Assembly (NCBI RefSeq): GCF_963678635.1 | Contig: NC_087063.1 | Coordinates: forward strand, 53,337,074 to 53,401,073 | Source of the DNA: Symsagittifera roscoffensis | Taxonomy: Eukaryota; Xenacoelomorpha; Acoela; Convolutidae | DNA length: 64,000 bases | Reading direction: 5' to 3' | Shown here: positions 8,601-17,289 of the stretch, piece by piece | Numbering within the stretch: the first letter of the stretch is position 1 | Layout of the letters: the number at the start of each line of letters is the position of its first letter | The notes under the pieces: model-generated | Told to the model about the DNA's origin: nothing | Seen by the model: only the letters and a program-made list of their open reading frames with translations | Databases searched by the model: none | Program-made: the position numbers and the translations under genes

Positions 8601-11227
8601 TCTACTACTAGGAAGCTCATCCAAAGATGTCTTCCTCCGAGCTGCAGTGAGATGATCGGGGTTCGTCCGGCGACATAGATCGCTCCCTGATTGGCAGCTG
8701 CCAACCTGATGTTTATCGGTATGAGATCCGATCTTTCGAAACCCATGTCGGTCCAAGTTTTGACTGGCATGACACTAACCACTGCTCCCGTGTCTAGCAG
8801 TCCCTTTACTGAAAGTTGTCTGCCTTGCACGTCCAGAACGTGTGCGGCCAGATCGGCCTCGCAACCAATATGCACCGCATCTTGTTCGAGCATCGCGTTG
8901 TGTCCGATTCGTCTGACCTTCAGCTCCTCTTGACCAATGTATATCCGGCCAACCTGATCGTTCGCATCAGTTATGTGAGCTTTCGTGTAGATATTGATGC
9001 CATCCACATTCATCAGAATCGGGTAAGGGCCATAGACATCGATATAATGTCCGTCCACTTTCATCAGCCTCGGACCTCCCGTTGTGAGCAGCGCTCGCAC
9101 TGCCCTGGAGTCCAGTTTGGGATCCTTCTCCTTCAGGTAGTCGGCATAGATGTCCAGGTGGATTAGTGTAATCTCGGATGGTTCACTCAAGTTCTTGACC
9201 ACCTGGTGCCCTGCGACTGAGATGATGGACATTATTTTGGTCCCCGCCTTCGTCATGCCGAAAGTCTTGCCAGATATAACGTTCAGTTTTAGTCCCTGTT
9301 TCTTGGGCTCCTCTTTGTCTTCTACTTTTGTCGCTTTACCGAGGACATTAAGACTCTCCCGAAGATCTGTGCTTTCCTGCTCCGACCTTACCCATTGCTC
9401 CACTTCTTTCGTGGCAAGGTCCTGTTTGACATTCTGCAGCGCTGTCCTTGCCGCCAGGCCGTAATCCACCTTGAGTGGACTAGACGACTCTGCTTCGAGG
9501 TTCGAGGCTACCACCTCGTCAGGCCATGTCTTAACCTTTTTGGTCGCAAAGGTGCTCGGTGTCGTTTCCTTTCTCCGAGATTCAGCCTCGTTCATCAGAC
9601 GTGCTCGACTGGCCTTGACACCCGAAAGCGCCTCTTCGTGGCGGGGATGTTTCGCGTCCGTTACTGCGTCCCAAATTTGAGTACAATCCGACTTGAAGTG
9701 TCCCTCCAAATTACAGAAGAAACACCTCGGACCATATTTCATGATGAGCCCCCTGACGTACTCCTCATGATCCTCGTCGGTCGCGTCGGCGTCCTCAAGA
9801 AAGTGGCCTATGGCCTTCATGTTCTGTTTGTATGCAGAACACGCAGAAACGTGATGGTCCATCGAACCACAATTCGCGCACGACCTCCTCTTGTCCATGT
9901 CATCGAGAGGTTTGTACCAACTGGAATTCGCACCAGTGTTTGTCCCGCTATAGTTACCATAATTGCTGTAACGGTTTTGCGCCCTCGGTTTTATGAGTAA
10001 ATACTCGCGTGACTTCATACGCAAGTCGTCAGGCGTGGGTACCTGGTCAAGCGACAGGGTGAAGTGAGTGGCCAACATCGTCTTCAACTCCTCACTCCTT
10101 ACTCCATCCATGAACTTCGAAGCAATCGCCAAGTTTCGCTCGGATATTCTCTCATCCGGGTTGCTTCTCCTCCTGAGCAATTCAAGGTCGTCCAAGAATT
10201 TATCTATTGATTCTTCATCTCTCTGACGCCTCTTCTCGAACTTCACCATAGCCTGGTGCCCTTGTACTCCAGAGCCGAAACGATTCAGCAGGATGTCGAA
10301 TATCTTGCGAGCGCTGTCTCTCTCATTGGCTCTTTTCGCCATTACACAATTTAATGCAGTACCCTCCAGGTTGCTCGTCAGCGCGCTGCACTCTTGTTTC
10401 TTGGAGAGATTCTCTTCCTCAAAGTGTAACTTCATCACCTCTATCCAAGTATCAATGCAGCCGTCTGACTCGTCTTTATATGACTTCGGCTTTTTCAGTG
10501 TCCTTCTTGAATTTTCTCCTCTCTCGGTTGACTTCGAGAGCTTGGTGATGAACGTTTCAAGAGATCTGTTCAGAGGCTCAAACATCGAGGCATACATCGT
10601 TGTGTCTTGTGAGACTGTAGTCAGATCTGGTACTGAACTGACTTGTGGCACGGTTGGCAATCTTGTCTCCGGGGTGGCATCTGCCTCCGGCGGGACTGGA
10701 TTCGTCCAGCCAGGCCTCTGCGGGGCTGCCCTTGGCCGCTCCTTGTTTCTATGTTCGTAGTTCGTTCTCGAGCCTTGCTGGGTTCTGGCACTGTTGCCCG
10801 TACCATCTCCAACATTCGCATTGCGTGAGCGTTCCCTTGAGTTGGAACGCTCCTGCCAACTACTCCCATTCAGGATCGCGTCAAGCTTCCGCATCATCAA
10901 GTCAGATTTGGCGTCCAACCTCCTTTCCAGGCCAGTCATCGTTTGGGCGTAGGTATTATCATGATCATTCAACAATCGCTCGATCTCTCTTGTCATCCTA
11001 GCCTCTCTTTCCTCTGACTCTTTGTTTGCCTGTGCCAGGCTCTCCGCCAGGCATTGATCGGTGTTGCGAATCAACTGAGCTTGATCAACCCTCGCCTGCG
11101 ATTTCACGTGCGTTAGTTCATCTCTCAGATTCTCTTGACCCTTGTGAGCTCTCTCATCCACCTGATCTATTCTTTTAGTCATGTCCCGTCTCAGTTCATC
11201 CAGACCATTCATTACGCCAGCGAACAT
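2627..11227 (-). CDS. Gag-Pol polyprotein with C-terminal macro domain (element A)
   Basis: One 2866-residue frame carries all replication functions. Residues 1-120 form a coiled coil and about 235-425 a retrotransposon capsid-like region. CX2CX4HX4C knuckles lie at 450-463 and 502-515. The protease has DTGA at 812-815 and ILGRDF near 885. The reverse transcriptase has YVDD at 1297-1300. RNase H has DTDAS at 1445 and ADSLS at 1559. An acidic linker with SGES/SGER repeats spans about 1580-1970. The integrase has an HHCC finger near 2088-2126, D2154, D2213 and E2249 (D-35-E), and a GPF module near 2390. Residues 2720-2862 match the TARG1-like macro fold. Order PR-RT-RH-IN is that of Ty3/Gypsy. 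Length is more than twice the usual Pol because of the linker, the acidic tail and the macro domain. All catalytic residues of the replication enzymes are present, so this is the best copy. The N-terminal ATG follows a TAA in the same frame as the upstream ORF. Confidence 0.95.
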   Translation of the reverse strand: MFAGVMNGLDELRRDMTKRIDQVDERAHKGQENLRDELTHVKSQARVDQAQLIRNTDQCLAESLAQANKESEEREARMTREIERLLNDHDNTYAQTMTGLERRLDAKSDLMMRKLDAILNGSSWQERSNSRERSRNANVGDGTGNSARTQQGSRTNYEHRNKERPRAAPQRPGWTNPVPPEADATPETRLPTVPQVSSVPDLTTVSQDTTMYASMFEPLNRSLETFITKLSKSTERGENSRRTLKKPKSYKDESDGCIDTWIEVMKLHFEEENLSKKQECSALTSNLEGTALNCVMAKRANERDSARKIFDILLNRFGSGVQGHQAMVKFEKRRQRDEESIDKFLDDLELLRRRSNPDERISERNLAIASKFMDGVRSEELKTMLATHFTLSLDQVPTPDDLRMKSREYLLIKPRAQNRYSNYGNYSGTNTGANSSWYKPLDDMDKRRSCANCGSMDHHVSACSAYKQNMKAIGHFLEDADATDEDHEEYVRGLIMKYGPRCFFCNLEGHFKSDCTQIWDAVTDAKHPRHEEALSGVKASRARLMNEAESRRKETTPSTFATKKVKTWPDEVVASNLEAESSSPLKVDYGLAARTALQNVKQDLATKEVEQWVRSEQESTDLRESLNVLGKATKVEDKEEPKKQGLKLNVISGKTFGMTKAGTKIMSIISVAGHQVVKNLSEPSEITLIHLDIYADYLKEKDPKLDSRAVRALLTTGGPRLMKVDGHYIDVYGPYPILMNVDGINIYTKAHITDANDQVGRIYIGQEELKVRRIGHNAMLEQDAVHIGCEADLAAHVLDVQGRQLSVKGLLDTGAVVSVMPVKTWTDMGFERSDLIPINIRLAAANQGAIYVAGRTPIISLQLGGRHLWMSFLVVENLDESDQFILGRDFVRNFDVTIDLNDGLIRIKDPERKYEKRPHNKILINQAKVPIFLDRRVSLKPNQAVVATFGMRNLNELSNDRQVCLVPNPNSKSSAILGRSFSLTQSGLCVSVLLNTEATTVTIQRGKKLGYALPLNTDFLSVENLKKFDVTKCPLHANQECIMKRVNELKSSKKLFSMKSETDDGLSSCSNFPERPTEAELAANKPVLPEIEHLKGKIADKELYSLRAVLNRNADVFSKHKADIGCCNFVEHEIEIEEGSVPHREGARRMTPNKSEACRKEIEMLMEYDMIEPSKSPWACGVVMAKKKGGQLRFCCDFRYLNAVTIKDAYPIPRIDESLSKLGDAKFFTTLDLGSAFWQVPLRKQDREKTGFACELGLFQWKRMPFGLCNATATLQRLMAQALTSVTKKYGNLIMCYVDDVVIATPTLEDHIERLEEVFSCMKQAGLKCKPSKCEILRDSIKYLGRLVDKHGVRPDPEAVEAVLTWKAPKTDTQLMSFLGFANYYREFIKGYADKIYPMQRLMRNKGKKFTWTDEAQVSFENIKRELCEAPVLGMPTEKGMFVLDTDASVVAISGILHQEQEWNGRTVLRPIAYGSKVLSDTEMKYGAPKAEMFAVITFVEKYRAYLGSAPFKLRVDNRALAWLKTYSMDQSYIGRWIVRLDGYQMIIEHRTRDKHQNADSLSKKTEFYERLEEKQANQSEIKDGFSFLDKETYDKLPLTRWLDKSGHPIPGHSDLPVETAAEIKLLARGEPVPLDLLVRSNLVQQELTRLGINSIALLNKTVNVAPDVMGKLRDLLDREVNRQDREWMETMQRLTVTERTEKRPVSIRSRGVERDCRSIVNQLVTSMPKEVLLRTSFTEYGTSNQNQATEEVRIRSKSSFTRRVHFTDAKEEYEPSPDCSSMDETMSGESDTFEPVKDVSSDESDTFEPVQDDLSGERLTRPPRGRILSGESGSKRPMDRVLSGESRNISDNLEYDVEESVDSSGDSRPQSWDNTSETASNSDMSEIAIHSLLVDWKQRGLDRETHQDPDRDRYTSDEEGTVVDNAADELELIAVSKRPTRLLPHGTVVRTNLEPSVQEATPLKKIWCVKLMDDAHASEIMSGQMNVVKTYLKARYRLSDLLRAQRNDRMTSSLKRWIENGAPDKGDLEEDSYKILKQFYLKRNDLLYLNKDGIVACKRKEEDKVLYKYNSIVLPQLYQTELLFRSHDQMGHQGVDKVYNRIQKRFEWPGLKKACEKWIAACLSCQQAKDPRKLRFPLQSIESSGFNEVVQIDHQKFCMTATGYNQVLVMIDHFTKYAEAAPCMTASAEETCDHLINVWIARHGCPIMFQSDNGKAFVGDLTKELMKRSQVAQAHSTTYHPQTNGLVERQNRTLVSMLRVYCSRYMDDWDKHLPQVMGAYNSTEHSTTGISPHMMLTGHEKALPLTFFYPEYEGKRTAPQTYVRDVIRRQQDLNDLCRRNTQQAQIRQKRRFDKRTADAKAYSVGDYVWVFQEVVPPKGTKKLLKKWRGPFQITEVHQGGRFYRLSTGRAAHYENIKPHNASSEDWCIPADMQEGDYLIVDPACEVNERGTRDKNDGNEVVDDCDLPLDLELTERVEVDDEALPYAEEDWDCPEQTEIDNGIQPDFPLTMETRQSKRGKNQKKYNPYGEDFVVDRMVVSDVIDSLVGLDEIAMLEEIDLVNDMDQDWIDDRSEPEVEFEPEAEQTHEQELTNLRVLEWLHDLPTDPKETILTIQDVDRDGVKYFSHDNTESNWVAPDGPLRVPQSNLGLLDFGRSTGTSMDIFVRGVGVGLTHTENLIIKKLKSARETGELETEGENAKKPPFGRIFESYFDLPNHYSNNIVITDSDFILTERTCAIAITADVSFKTALAADFKREYKNIEFLWKQRPGVGGMIALPPVASQIPGKYLCFLATDRQHVNPESLVLALTRLRDFLVERGVTSLSLPVCDPNRGKLHPRKLYALVHVIFSETDIEVYLHKKYYLSIC
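2642..3070 (-). other. Macro (ADP-ribose-binding type) domain region of element A Pol
   Basis: Residues 2720-2862 follow the order of strands in TARG1/OARD1-like macro domains: an opening strand with SD where most have GD, a CAIAITAD strand, helix ALAADFKREY, the strand GKYLCFLAT, the helix LVLALTRLRDFLVERGV, the strand SLSLP, a loop, the helix ALVHVIF, and the final strand DIEVYL. The match is by eye. The glycine-rich GAG and GCGxD loops and the lysine and aspartate used by human TARG1 for hydrolysis are not conserved (the last loop reads CDPNRGK). Binding of ADP-ribose is possible; hydrolysis is doubtful. Confidence 0.6.
3203..3263 (-). promoter_or_regulatory. Conserved RNA/DNA block with candidate central polypurine tract (element A)
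   Basis: 61 nt inside the coding region just before the macro domain differ from the B copy at only three positions, though A and B differ at many synonymous sites elsewhere. On the sense strand the block contains a hairpin (7-bp stem ATCGACG/CGTCGAT, loop GGGA, a GNRA type), then a U run, then GTCCGGGGAGTGGGGGTAGG. The core GTCCGGGGAGT is also the core of the 3' polypurine tracts of B and C. I infer a central PPT for plus-strand priming. Confidence 0.55.
5688..5868 (-). repeat. Four in-frame copies of the PPT-like core in the Pol linker (element A)
   Basis: The 10-mer TCCGGGGAG plus its flanking base recurs at 5688-5700, 5730-5742, 5772-5784 and 5856-5868, each encoding SGE within the acidic RNase H-integrase linker. 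Exact synonymous repetition of the same codons could reflect expansion of a short protein repeat, or extra polypurine primer sites. B and C have one copy each at the matching place (30020-30032, 52258-52270). Confidence 0.5.
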
Positions 11228-11254
11228 GTCACTTATGTCGCCAGTGGCCCCAAA

Positions 11255-12160
11255 TTACGGGGTTAGTCCCATAGAAGATGAGGTCAACGGCGGCTGCAGC
11301 CTGGTGCTTGATGACGCACCGCCTCTTTGCTTGCTCATCGACGTCATTAATCTGTCGAAGGTTGACGACGCTCCCATCGTTATCCCATCTGACATGGGCC
11401 TGGTCGGCGAGGTTGATGACGCCTTCCTGCTCATATCATTCCTTGGGCACGGTGTGAAGTTCACATCCGGATGGGTTATCTCCGGGTAGTCATCACTGGA
11501 AGTCAAACCTACAGTTGGTAGTGACGCCATGCGTTCGTCGTACAAGGACTTCCAACTCTTCTTGGCCTTCGAACCCGTTTGTTCTCCACTCGGGCTTATA
11601 CTCGACATCATCGCGTTGTTGCTCTGCTTGGCCAGAGATGAGTGGGTACTAGCCGAATGTGAGTATTCTCCCCTCCACCTGTGACTCTTGGTCTCCGATT
11701 TGGACATTCCCCTGTACAACACTTCCTCCCGAGGTTCGACCTCGGGACGCTCCGAGGTCTCCTCTGTCCTCTCGGCTTCCTCCCGTTCGAGGACCTCGTC
11801 TGGCTCAAAGTCGGGTCGAATGAGCGTTCGCTCCCCTTCGTCAAAGGGATCCACCAGCGTTTCGCTCACAGGCTCGGCCTCGGCGCTCCGCCTTTGATTG
11901 CCATCGAGGTTTTTCTCGCTCCTTAGTTTCATTTCGCTCACTGAAAGATCAGGTTGACCTTTAGTCGATTCGTCTTCAGCAAACGCGTCGGAAGCGCTGC
12001 TAAACGAGGTTTGGCTACGCCTAGTTCTAAACTTCCGCGTGCTTCCCTTGCTTAGCTTGGGAATTTTAGTAGTCGATCCTAGCGAGTCCCTGCGCTGCAT
12101 AGTTTTTAACAAAATGAAAGTATTCGTAATTCGATGACAATGCAAACGTACCACAAACAA
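11255..12160 (-). CDS. Gag N-terminal extension ORF (element A)
   Basis: 301 residues, rich in Ser, Arg, Glu and Thr, with no recognised domain and a low-complexity, probably disordered character. A basic N-terminus (KLSKGSTRKFRTRRSQ) is followed by an acidic middle. It ends in TAA at 11255-11257, and the Gag-Pol ORF continues in the same frame only ten codons later. So it is either the natural start of Gag cut off by a nonsense mutation, or a readthrough arrangement. The ORF just upstream of B Gag (35557-35877) is similar in composition and position. The start could also be at the methionine before RRDSLG. Confidence 0.6.
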   Translation of the reverse strand: MFVVRLHCHRITNTFILLKTMQRRDSLGSTTKIPKLSKGSTRKFRTRRSQTSFSSASDAFAEDESTKGQPDLSVSEMKLRSEKNLDGNQRRSAEAEPVSETLVDPFDEGERTLIRPDFEPDEVLEREEAERTEETSERPEVEPREEVLYRGMSKSETKSHRWRGEYSHSASTHSSLAKQSNNAMMSSISPSGEQTGSKAKKSWKSLYDERMASLPTVGLTSSDDYPEITHPDVNFTPCPRNDMSRKASSTSPTRPMSDGITMGASSTFDRLMTSMSKQRGGASSSTRLQPPLTSSSMGLTP

Positions 12161-12531
12161 GATTTAGTTAAATCACTTAACGCTGCCTACTCGATTCCGT
12201 CAGTATCAAAATGTCTCTTAGATCTCTCACGACTAAATTAGTGACTCAGCTAAAGTTACACACAGGGTCTACCCAGTATTGATATAATGCTAACTCAACC
12301 CGGTTGTATAGTATAACAGTTTCACTAAGTTTCCACAAGATATAATCGACACACAAAACACAATCGATAATCAGATAAGAATATCCTACAGGTGACAGCG
12401 ACCTTTTGTCAGTATCAATTTATCGCCACACAATTTATCAAGTCACTGCTTTGTTAAAATTAAACAATCTTTGATAAAAAGCAGTGATGACTCAGAAATA
12501 GATAAATAAAACTTAGTCTTAAAGAAAAAGA

Positions 12532-12864
12532 CTTCCCCCAATCGGAACGATCCGAAAGAACGAAGCCCAGGACACAGTCTTCTCAAGTGGGTGTGTGTCT
12601 GCCTATTACACCCACCGAGGTCTTCTTTTAGGTGTCCTGCGATTGCCCGAGCTGTCCTACCAAGTAGCTCAAGGCAACCTCTGATCGAAAATTTCTAAAG
12701 TCTATGAAAAAGCTCCCCCACACCCGGAACGCTCCAAGTGCACGAGAGCAGGGAACAACTTTTCTTCTCAAGTGAGTGTGTATTTGCCTAATACACTCGC
12801 CGAGGTCTTCTTTTATTTGTTCCCGGATTGCCCGAACTTTCCTATTAAGTAGCTCAAGGCAACC
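12532..12864 (-). repeat. Two tandem hairpin-forming repeats with compensatory changes
   Basis: Two copies of about 150 bp (12532-12679 and 12712-12864) share blocks such as TTCTCAAGTG, CGAGGTCTTCTTTTA and AAGTAGCTCAAGGCAACC. In copy 1 the outer stem is 12569-12575 with 12632-12638 and the inner 12589-12594 with 12608-12613. In copy 2 the outer stem is 12751-12758 with 12817-12824 and the inner 12774-12779 with 12793-12798. The paired sequences differ between the copies but stay complementary, which argues that the folded RNA is kept. It matches no RNA family that I recognise. Confidence 0.6.
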
Positions 12865-13102
12865 ACACAACCAAAATCACAATCAAAAAAAAAATTTCTT
12901 TGTTCGGGCACTTCTGATACACCCAATGTAGAATCCAAAGTTGATCACGAATTTCCGGGTCAGAATGGGTTCTTATGATCCTGATAAGCACGCCTAATAT
13001 CCTAATATGATCTTAATTAAATGGATATTTTCCGTTTCCCAAATTGCCACAGAAATTTTACTCAAGTCTCTAACAAGGAAGATCGTTAGAAGGCTTAAGA
13101 CA

Positions 13103-13260
13103 CTCCGGAGGGTTACCTCGGAGGGTACCTTAATCACCCAATTTACTTCGGAGGGTACCTTAATCACCCAAGTTACTTCGGAGGGTCCCCCTAAATTTAC
13201 TAAGGAGGGTCAATAAGATGCTTAATATGCTCCGGAGGGTTACTTCGGAGGGTACCTCCA
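13103..13260. repeat. 30-bp tandem repeats containing CGGAGGGT
   Basis: Units of about 30 bp of the form TTACTTCGGAGGGTACCTTA followed by ATCACCCAA lie head to tail, becoming imperfect to the right. The octamer CGGAGGGT then recurs singly through the rest of the leader up to 15160. Function is unknown. Confidence 0.7.
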
Positions 13261-15206
13261 AAATATTCAAATTTTTTGATCTCGCTTAGAAGGTTCTCCT
13301 ACTAGCTTCAAAAAGCGTCAAAACAAGGTATGAGCTCTAAGGGGAGCTGTTATAACTTCTTAGGGTGATCTCGTGGAAATTTTCCACTAAGGAGGGTTGC
13401 TAAAGGGTTTAGCTGACTCCGGAGGGTCACTTCGGAGGGTTCCCCCAAAATCAAGAAAAAGGGTTATATCACCGCAGTAAAGCCTCTGAAAGCGGTCTAC
13501 CTGACTTAAAACTAGGTTGGCTGACACGGTCAACCTTCCCAGTTGAATAAAAAGATGTTTTGATAAAATTTTCTGCCGCTCGGAGGGTTGCCCGTGATTT
13601 GGACACTCCGAACCAACAAATTCTAAAAAATTTTTTCTTTTCCGAAATAATCAACCCAAAAACGGTTGCGATTCGAAAAAGTGGTCAAAAACGTCGACTT
13701 ATGGTACCAAAATTATCCCGATCGGATCACTAGTCTTTGAGAAATCGCCAAAAACGCGTTCAACAAAATGGCCTTTTTTCACCACCTATATAGGTTCTGA
13801 AAGACTTTTTCCGCAATTCCGGTCGAAAGTGCCTAAGAATACTTGAAATGAGCGTAGCAGCCCTGTACGGCACTGGAATAATACAAAAAACCGGACCAAA
13901 ATTGGTTTAGAAACAAAAATTTGGCCAAAAACTATCAAATTTGGACCCTCCGATTCCTTCCTTTTCCAAACCTTAAGTCGTTAGCTCTATCCACGGAGCT
14001 ACTCGGAGGATTGCCCAAAAATTTCTCTAGTAACCGAGCAAGTTATGCTAGCACGCTCCTAACGCAAAAAATTTTATTGCTCTAACTCTAAAAACTCAAA
14101 AACTCGATCCCCAAAACAGATTGACAAAATACAAAAAATTATCAAAATTTTGATCGAAAAATTTTCGTTTTTCTAACTTCTACTGAGTCTTTGCTCACGC
14201 GATTTCTTTAGTGAAGGGGATCGAACTACGTAGCGACTCTCTATATAAAAGCTTTTTGCCTATCGGAAAAGCTCGGATATCCGAAAATTTGGGGGTCTAC
14301 AGTTTGGTCGAAAATTGGTAATTTTCGACAAAAAATGGGTGTTTCTTGGGTCTAACTAGGAGATAAGTAATATATAATAGGGATAATAATCTATTAATAG
14401 TCGTTAATGAATAGTACTATACCCTCCTTTGCACCAAAATATCCGAATTAAGACCCTTAACTCGGAAATTTGTAATCGATGGAGGGTACAATCGGACCGC
14501 GCCAATCGTGCCCCCCACCACTTAAGTTTTAATGAAATAGTACCCGAACGATACTAAAATTGCTTCAACGATACCCAACAGTCGTTGCGGATGTTGTCCT
14601 TGATGTCCCTGTTGAGTGTGGAACACGCTGATCAGCTTGCCACTCTACCCTCCGGCCACCGGCAAAATCACCATTAACGTGCTTAAACACTCAAATTACA
14701 CTCGAGGGAGGGTATCCAACCCTTCACCAAAACACACAATCTTTCTATCAGAAACGATATAAATCAATCTGAAACAACAACAAATAGGAAGGTCAGATCA
14801 CATCTCGTCCGGAAATAACATATAAACTGTCACTTTATGTTTTTTACTGTTTTTGGTCTTTTTTGGAATTTTTACTGTTTTTTGTACTTTTTTGTTTTTA
14901 AATAATTATGTTTTTGGCTTTTTCTTGGTTATACACTGTTTTTGTTTGGTTTTACGCTTTCTCTTTAGTTGTTTTTGGTCCCGGGACCTCGGGACAAGCG
15001 GGTTCATGACTCCCCACCTAACCCTCCGGCCCCCGGAATTTTCGGTGTTAACTAAGTTAAAAAGCTAAATTGTACTAGACGGAGGGTACGCACCTTCCCC
15101 CTAGTACAATAACGGTCATTAAGACCTCTAACTCGGGCATACGCCCGGAGCGGAGGGTTCGTCGCTGAAACGCTTGCTGATCATGATGGTTTCATGCCTT
15201 TAACAG

Positions 15207-15224
15207 GCCCACCCAGGAGCGCCA
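15207..15224 (-). promoter_or_regulatory. Primer binding site, element A (tRNA-Asn type)
   Basis: The sense sequence TGGCGCTCCTGGGTGGGC lies 12 nt after the LTR end. Its complement ends in GCG-CCA and has the shape of a tRNA 3' end: a TpsiC stem, an acceptor CAGGAGC, a G discriminator, then CCA. This fits tRNA-Asn best from memory of animal tRNAs; the host tRNA set is needed to be sure. The same 15-nt core lies at the same place in B and C. Confidence 0.8.
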
Positions 15225-15236
15225 TAAAAACGTCTA

Positions 15237-16114
15237 TGTAACATTCGCCCAAATATCACACAGCGACGGAGCGTAGAAAAAGTACCTATTAACGACTGGC
15301 AGGCGTCAGTTACCTTAATTCTACTCGTTTTTCACCGTCTCGACCTTGCCAGTTGATTTTCTGGTCTGTCTAGGGCAAAGTAAAAAGTTACCATTTTTAG
15401 GCCATCAGTCAAACGACTTTTGATCAGCTTTCGTTTACATGCGAACACAACCACATAGCTGAGTCTCGGATCCTCAGACTACGTGATTGTCATTAAAAAC
15501 AAGGCTCGAACAACCCATTTTTATATGTTTTTGTATGACAGTTCTATATTAAATCCATTGGAGATGGATTGACCCTTTCCCTTTTTCTATCTACTCATGC
15601 TCTGAAATATTAAATAATGACGGTGTTAATTAAGATCTAGGACATTACAGCAACTGTTGAAGTTAGTTTACCCAGTCCCTTCACATATAACAGTCTCTGG
15701 GGGACCAAGCCTCCGCTCCCGTGATTTTCTTGAGATAACACTCTTATCTCTTATATTTCGTGTCCCGGGAGGGTTCCGTGGTATTTCTCTTCCCCCCACT
15801 GAAGCCTCCGTCTCCACAAATATCCGTCGCTAAGGTTCTTATCGTGTGTTATTGCCACGATAAGAGGCTTCGTAATTTTCTTGCACGACTGTTCTTCACA
15901 ATCTCTATCGTGGTTCTGATTTTCGTCTTTTCATTCAAAATGGCCGTCTTTTTTCTATTTCTCAGAAATGTTCTTCTTCCGATCGAAATTTTAAAAATAA
16001 AAATTCTAGAACATTCTGACCCTCCGTCGCAACACTTGTTTGTTCATAAGGCCTTTAGTCACTTTTTTTTCTGTCGCGGGAAGGTTGTGCTGTGTCATCT
16101 GGCAGAATGGCACA
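15237..16114 (-). repeat. 5' LTR of element A
   Basis: 878 bp in length. On the sense strand it starts TGTGCCATTC and ends GTTACA, like the LTRs of B and C (TGTGCCAGTC ... GTTACA), and it is followed by the PBS. The body is diverged from those of B and C. The plus-strand ORF of 119 codons across it is not a gene. The partner LTR is beyond the left edge. Confidence 0.75.
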
Positions 16115-16386
16115 GGTGATTTTCTCTACTGTACGAAAAACAAAAGTAGCATAGTAACATAATAGTGACACTGTATCTAACCCGTTTTTAGGAGTGATCT
16201 CGTGGTCTCTGGATACTGAGACCAAGCCATGCGTTAATGTAACATTCGCCCGGAAGTACATATCGACGGAAAATAAAGCTAGGTTCTAAAACGACTGGCT
16301 AGCGTCTAAACACAGCTCTACATGACTTTCACCGTCTCTGCAAAGCCAGTTCTTTTGGTGGTCTTTCTAACATCGGGTCGACAAAA
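16115..16386 (-). repeat. Old A-type LTR piece split by element B, with flank
   Basis: 16238-16386 is similar to the inner end of the element A LTR (TGTAACATTCGCCC, ACGACTGGC, CACCGTCTC and so on). The same LTR resumes at 39101, so B landed in it. 16115-16237 is unassigned; 16188-16230 resembles the reverse complement of the hairpin at 39163-39218, so more nested LTR debris is likely. Confidence 0.65.
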
Positions 16387-17289
16387 TGTAACATTCGTCT
16401 ACTGCAGTCACACATGAGGCTTAAGAAAAATAGGCCCTATAACCATTGGCTCAAGAGTCAGGGACACTATCTCTTGTGTTTTTCCACCTCAAATCAGTCG
16501 GAGCCAATTCGGTTGGCTTGTGACATGAGACTACGACCCGTTACAGCTTAAAGGCTACTACCAAAATATCCCCCCCACTCTAGAAATAATAACGTCCCCA
16601 TACTTAGGTCTCTAGATACCCAAAATACATGAACGCCGTTAAGAACCGGGTCGGAACAATCCGTTAAGTTACTTTTTATTAGACAGTGGAACTTTGATCC
16701 ATTTCAGATGGATCAACCTAAAACTTGCCTTACCTCAACATAACAATTATAAAACACTCTAGAAATTTAAATTGGTACTCACATTGTAGTACGCTCAAGA
16801 ATTGGGAGTAATTAAGTCGGTAAGCAACTCAAGAATTAAATAATGTAACTAAATGAGTTTAATGTTTGTCAGTTTCAACAACAGGAACAAGTTTGTACTC
16901 TAGAATGTAGTTTTATGTGAACCATTGGGACACTCAAGCTGTCCACCTTTCCACCGAAGGTTCACTCTGGTCCAGTTCGAATAGTTGACCAGTTGGATAA
17001 TTGTCCAGTTCTCAGGAACACTCTGTCTTCTATTTCAAATAGGACAGCTCTACTCTAGATTATTATTGTGACGGAAATTGCGAATAGCTATTTCCTCCTG
17101 ATTTATCTTGCAACTTTCCCGCGATTGTCACTCGATTGTTCTGACTTCTCTTTTTTGACTTTCAGTTATCGCGAGAAAATCGTGCATGACAGGCTCCATT
17201 CGAATTTTTGAAAAATTAAATTTCACTCCAAAATCAAGTGTTTTTTGCTTCTCTCAAGGTCAAACTTCCAAATATGACCGACTGGCACA
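16387..17289 (-). repeat. 3' LTR of element B
   Basis: 903 bp, TGTGCC...GTTACA in sense. It is nearly identical to 38196-39100. A sense AATAAA signal lies at 16675-16680 and a TATA-like TTTATAATT near 16748-16756, some 70 nt upstream, a spacing that fits a promoter, an R region and a poly(A) site. Both are kept in the 5' copy. Confidence 0.9.

Larger units (their letters stand above)
12161..15206 (-). other. Leader of element A between PBS and Gag
   Basis: About 3 kb without a credible gene. It holds a T-rich stretch on the plus strand (14835-14965; A-rich in the RNA) also found at the same distance from the PBS in B and C. It also has many scattered copies of CGGAGGGT between 13.1 and 15.2 kb, a cluster of 30-bp repeats (13103-13260) and a pair of structured repeats (12532-12864). 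A packaging, dimerisation or translation role is possible but not shown. Confidence 0.7.
1..16114 (-). mobile_element. Element A: giant Ty3/Gypsy-type LTR retrotransposon, 5' part
   Basis: Read on the minus strand it shows, in order, a 5' LTR (16114-15237), PBS, a 3 kb leader, a Gag N-terminal ORF, a 2866-codon Gag-Pol-macro ORF, a spacer, a short P1 ORF and a P2 ORF that runs off the window. The 3' LTR is outside. Protein and LTR sequences are clearly diverged from elements B and C, so A is a separate subfamily with the same plan. It is the only copy with uninterrupted pol, but a TAA separates its Gag N-terminus from the rest and P2 has a frameshift near position 410. Integrity of the far end cannot be judged. 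Confidence 0.9.

Noticed and set aside
15760-16119. 119-codon plus-strand ORF
   Set aside because: Lies within the A LTR, antisense to the element, with low-complexity hydrophobic content from T-rich DNA.
16375-16386. A longer target duplication for B
   Set aside because: Beyond AAAA the flanks differ; adjacent A runs make extra matched bases uninformative.
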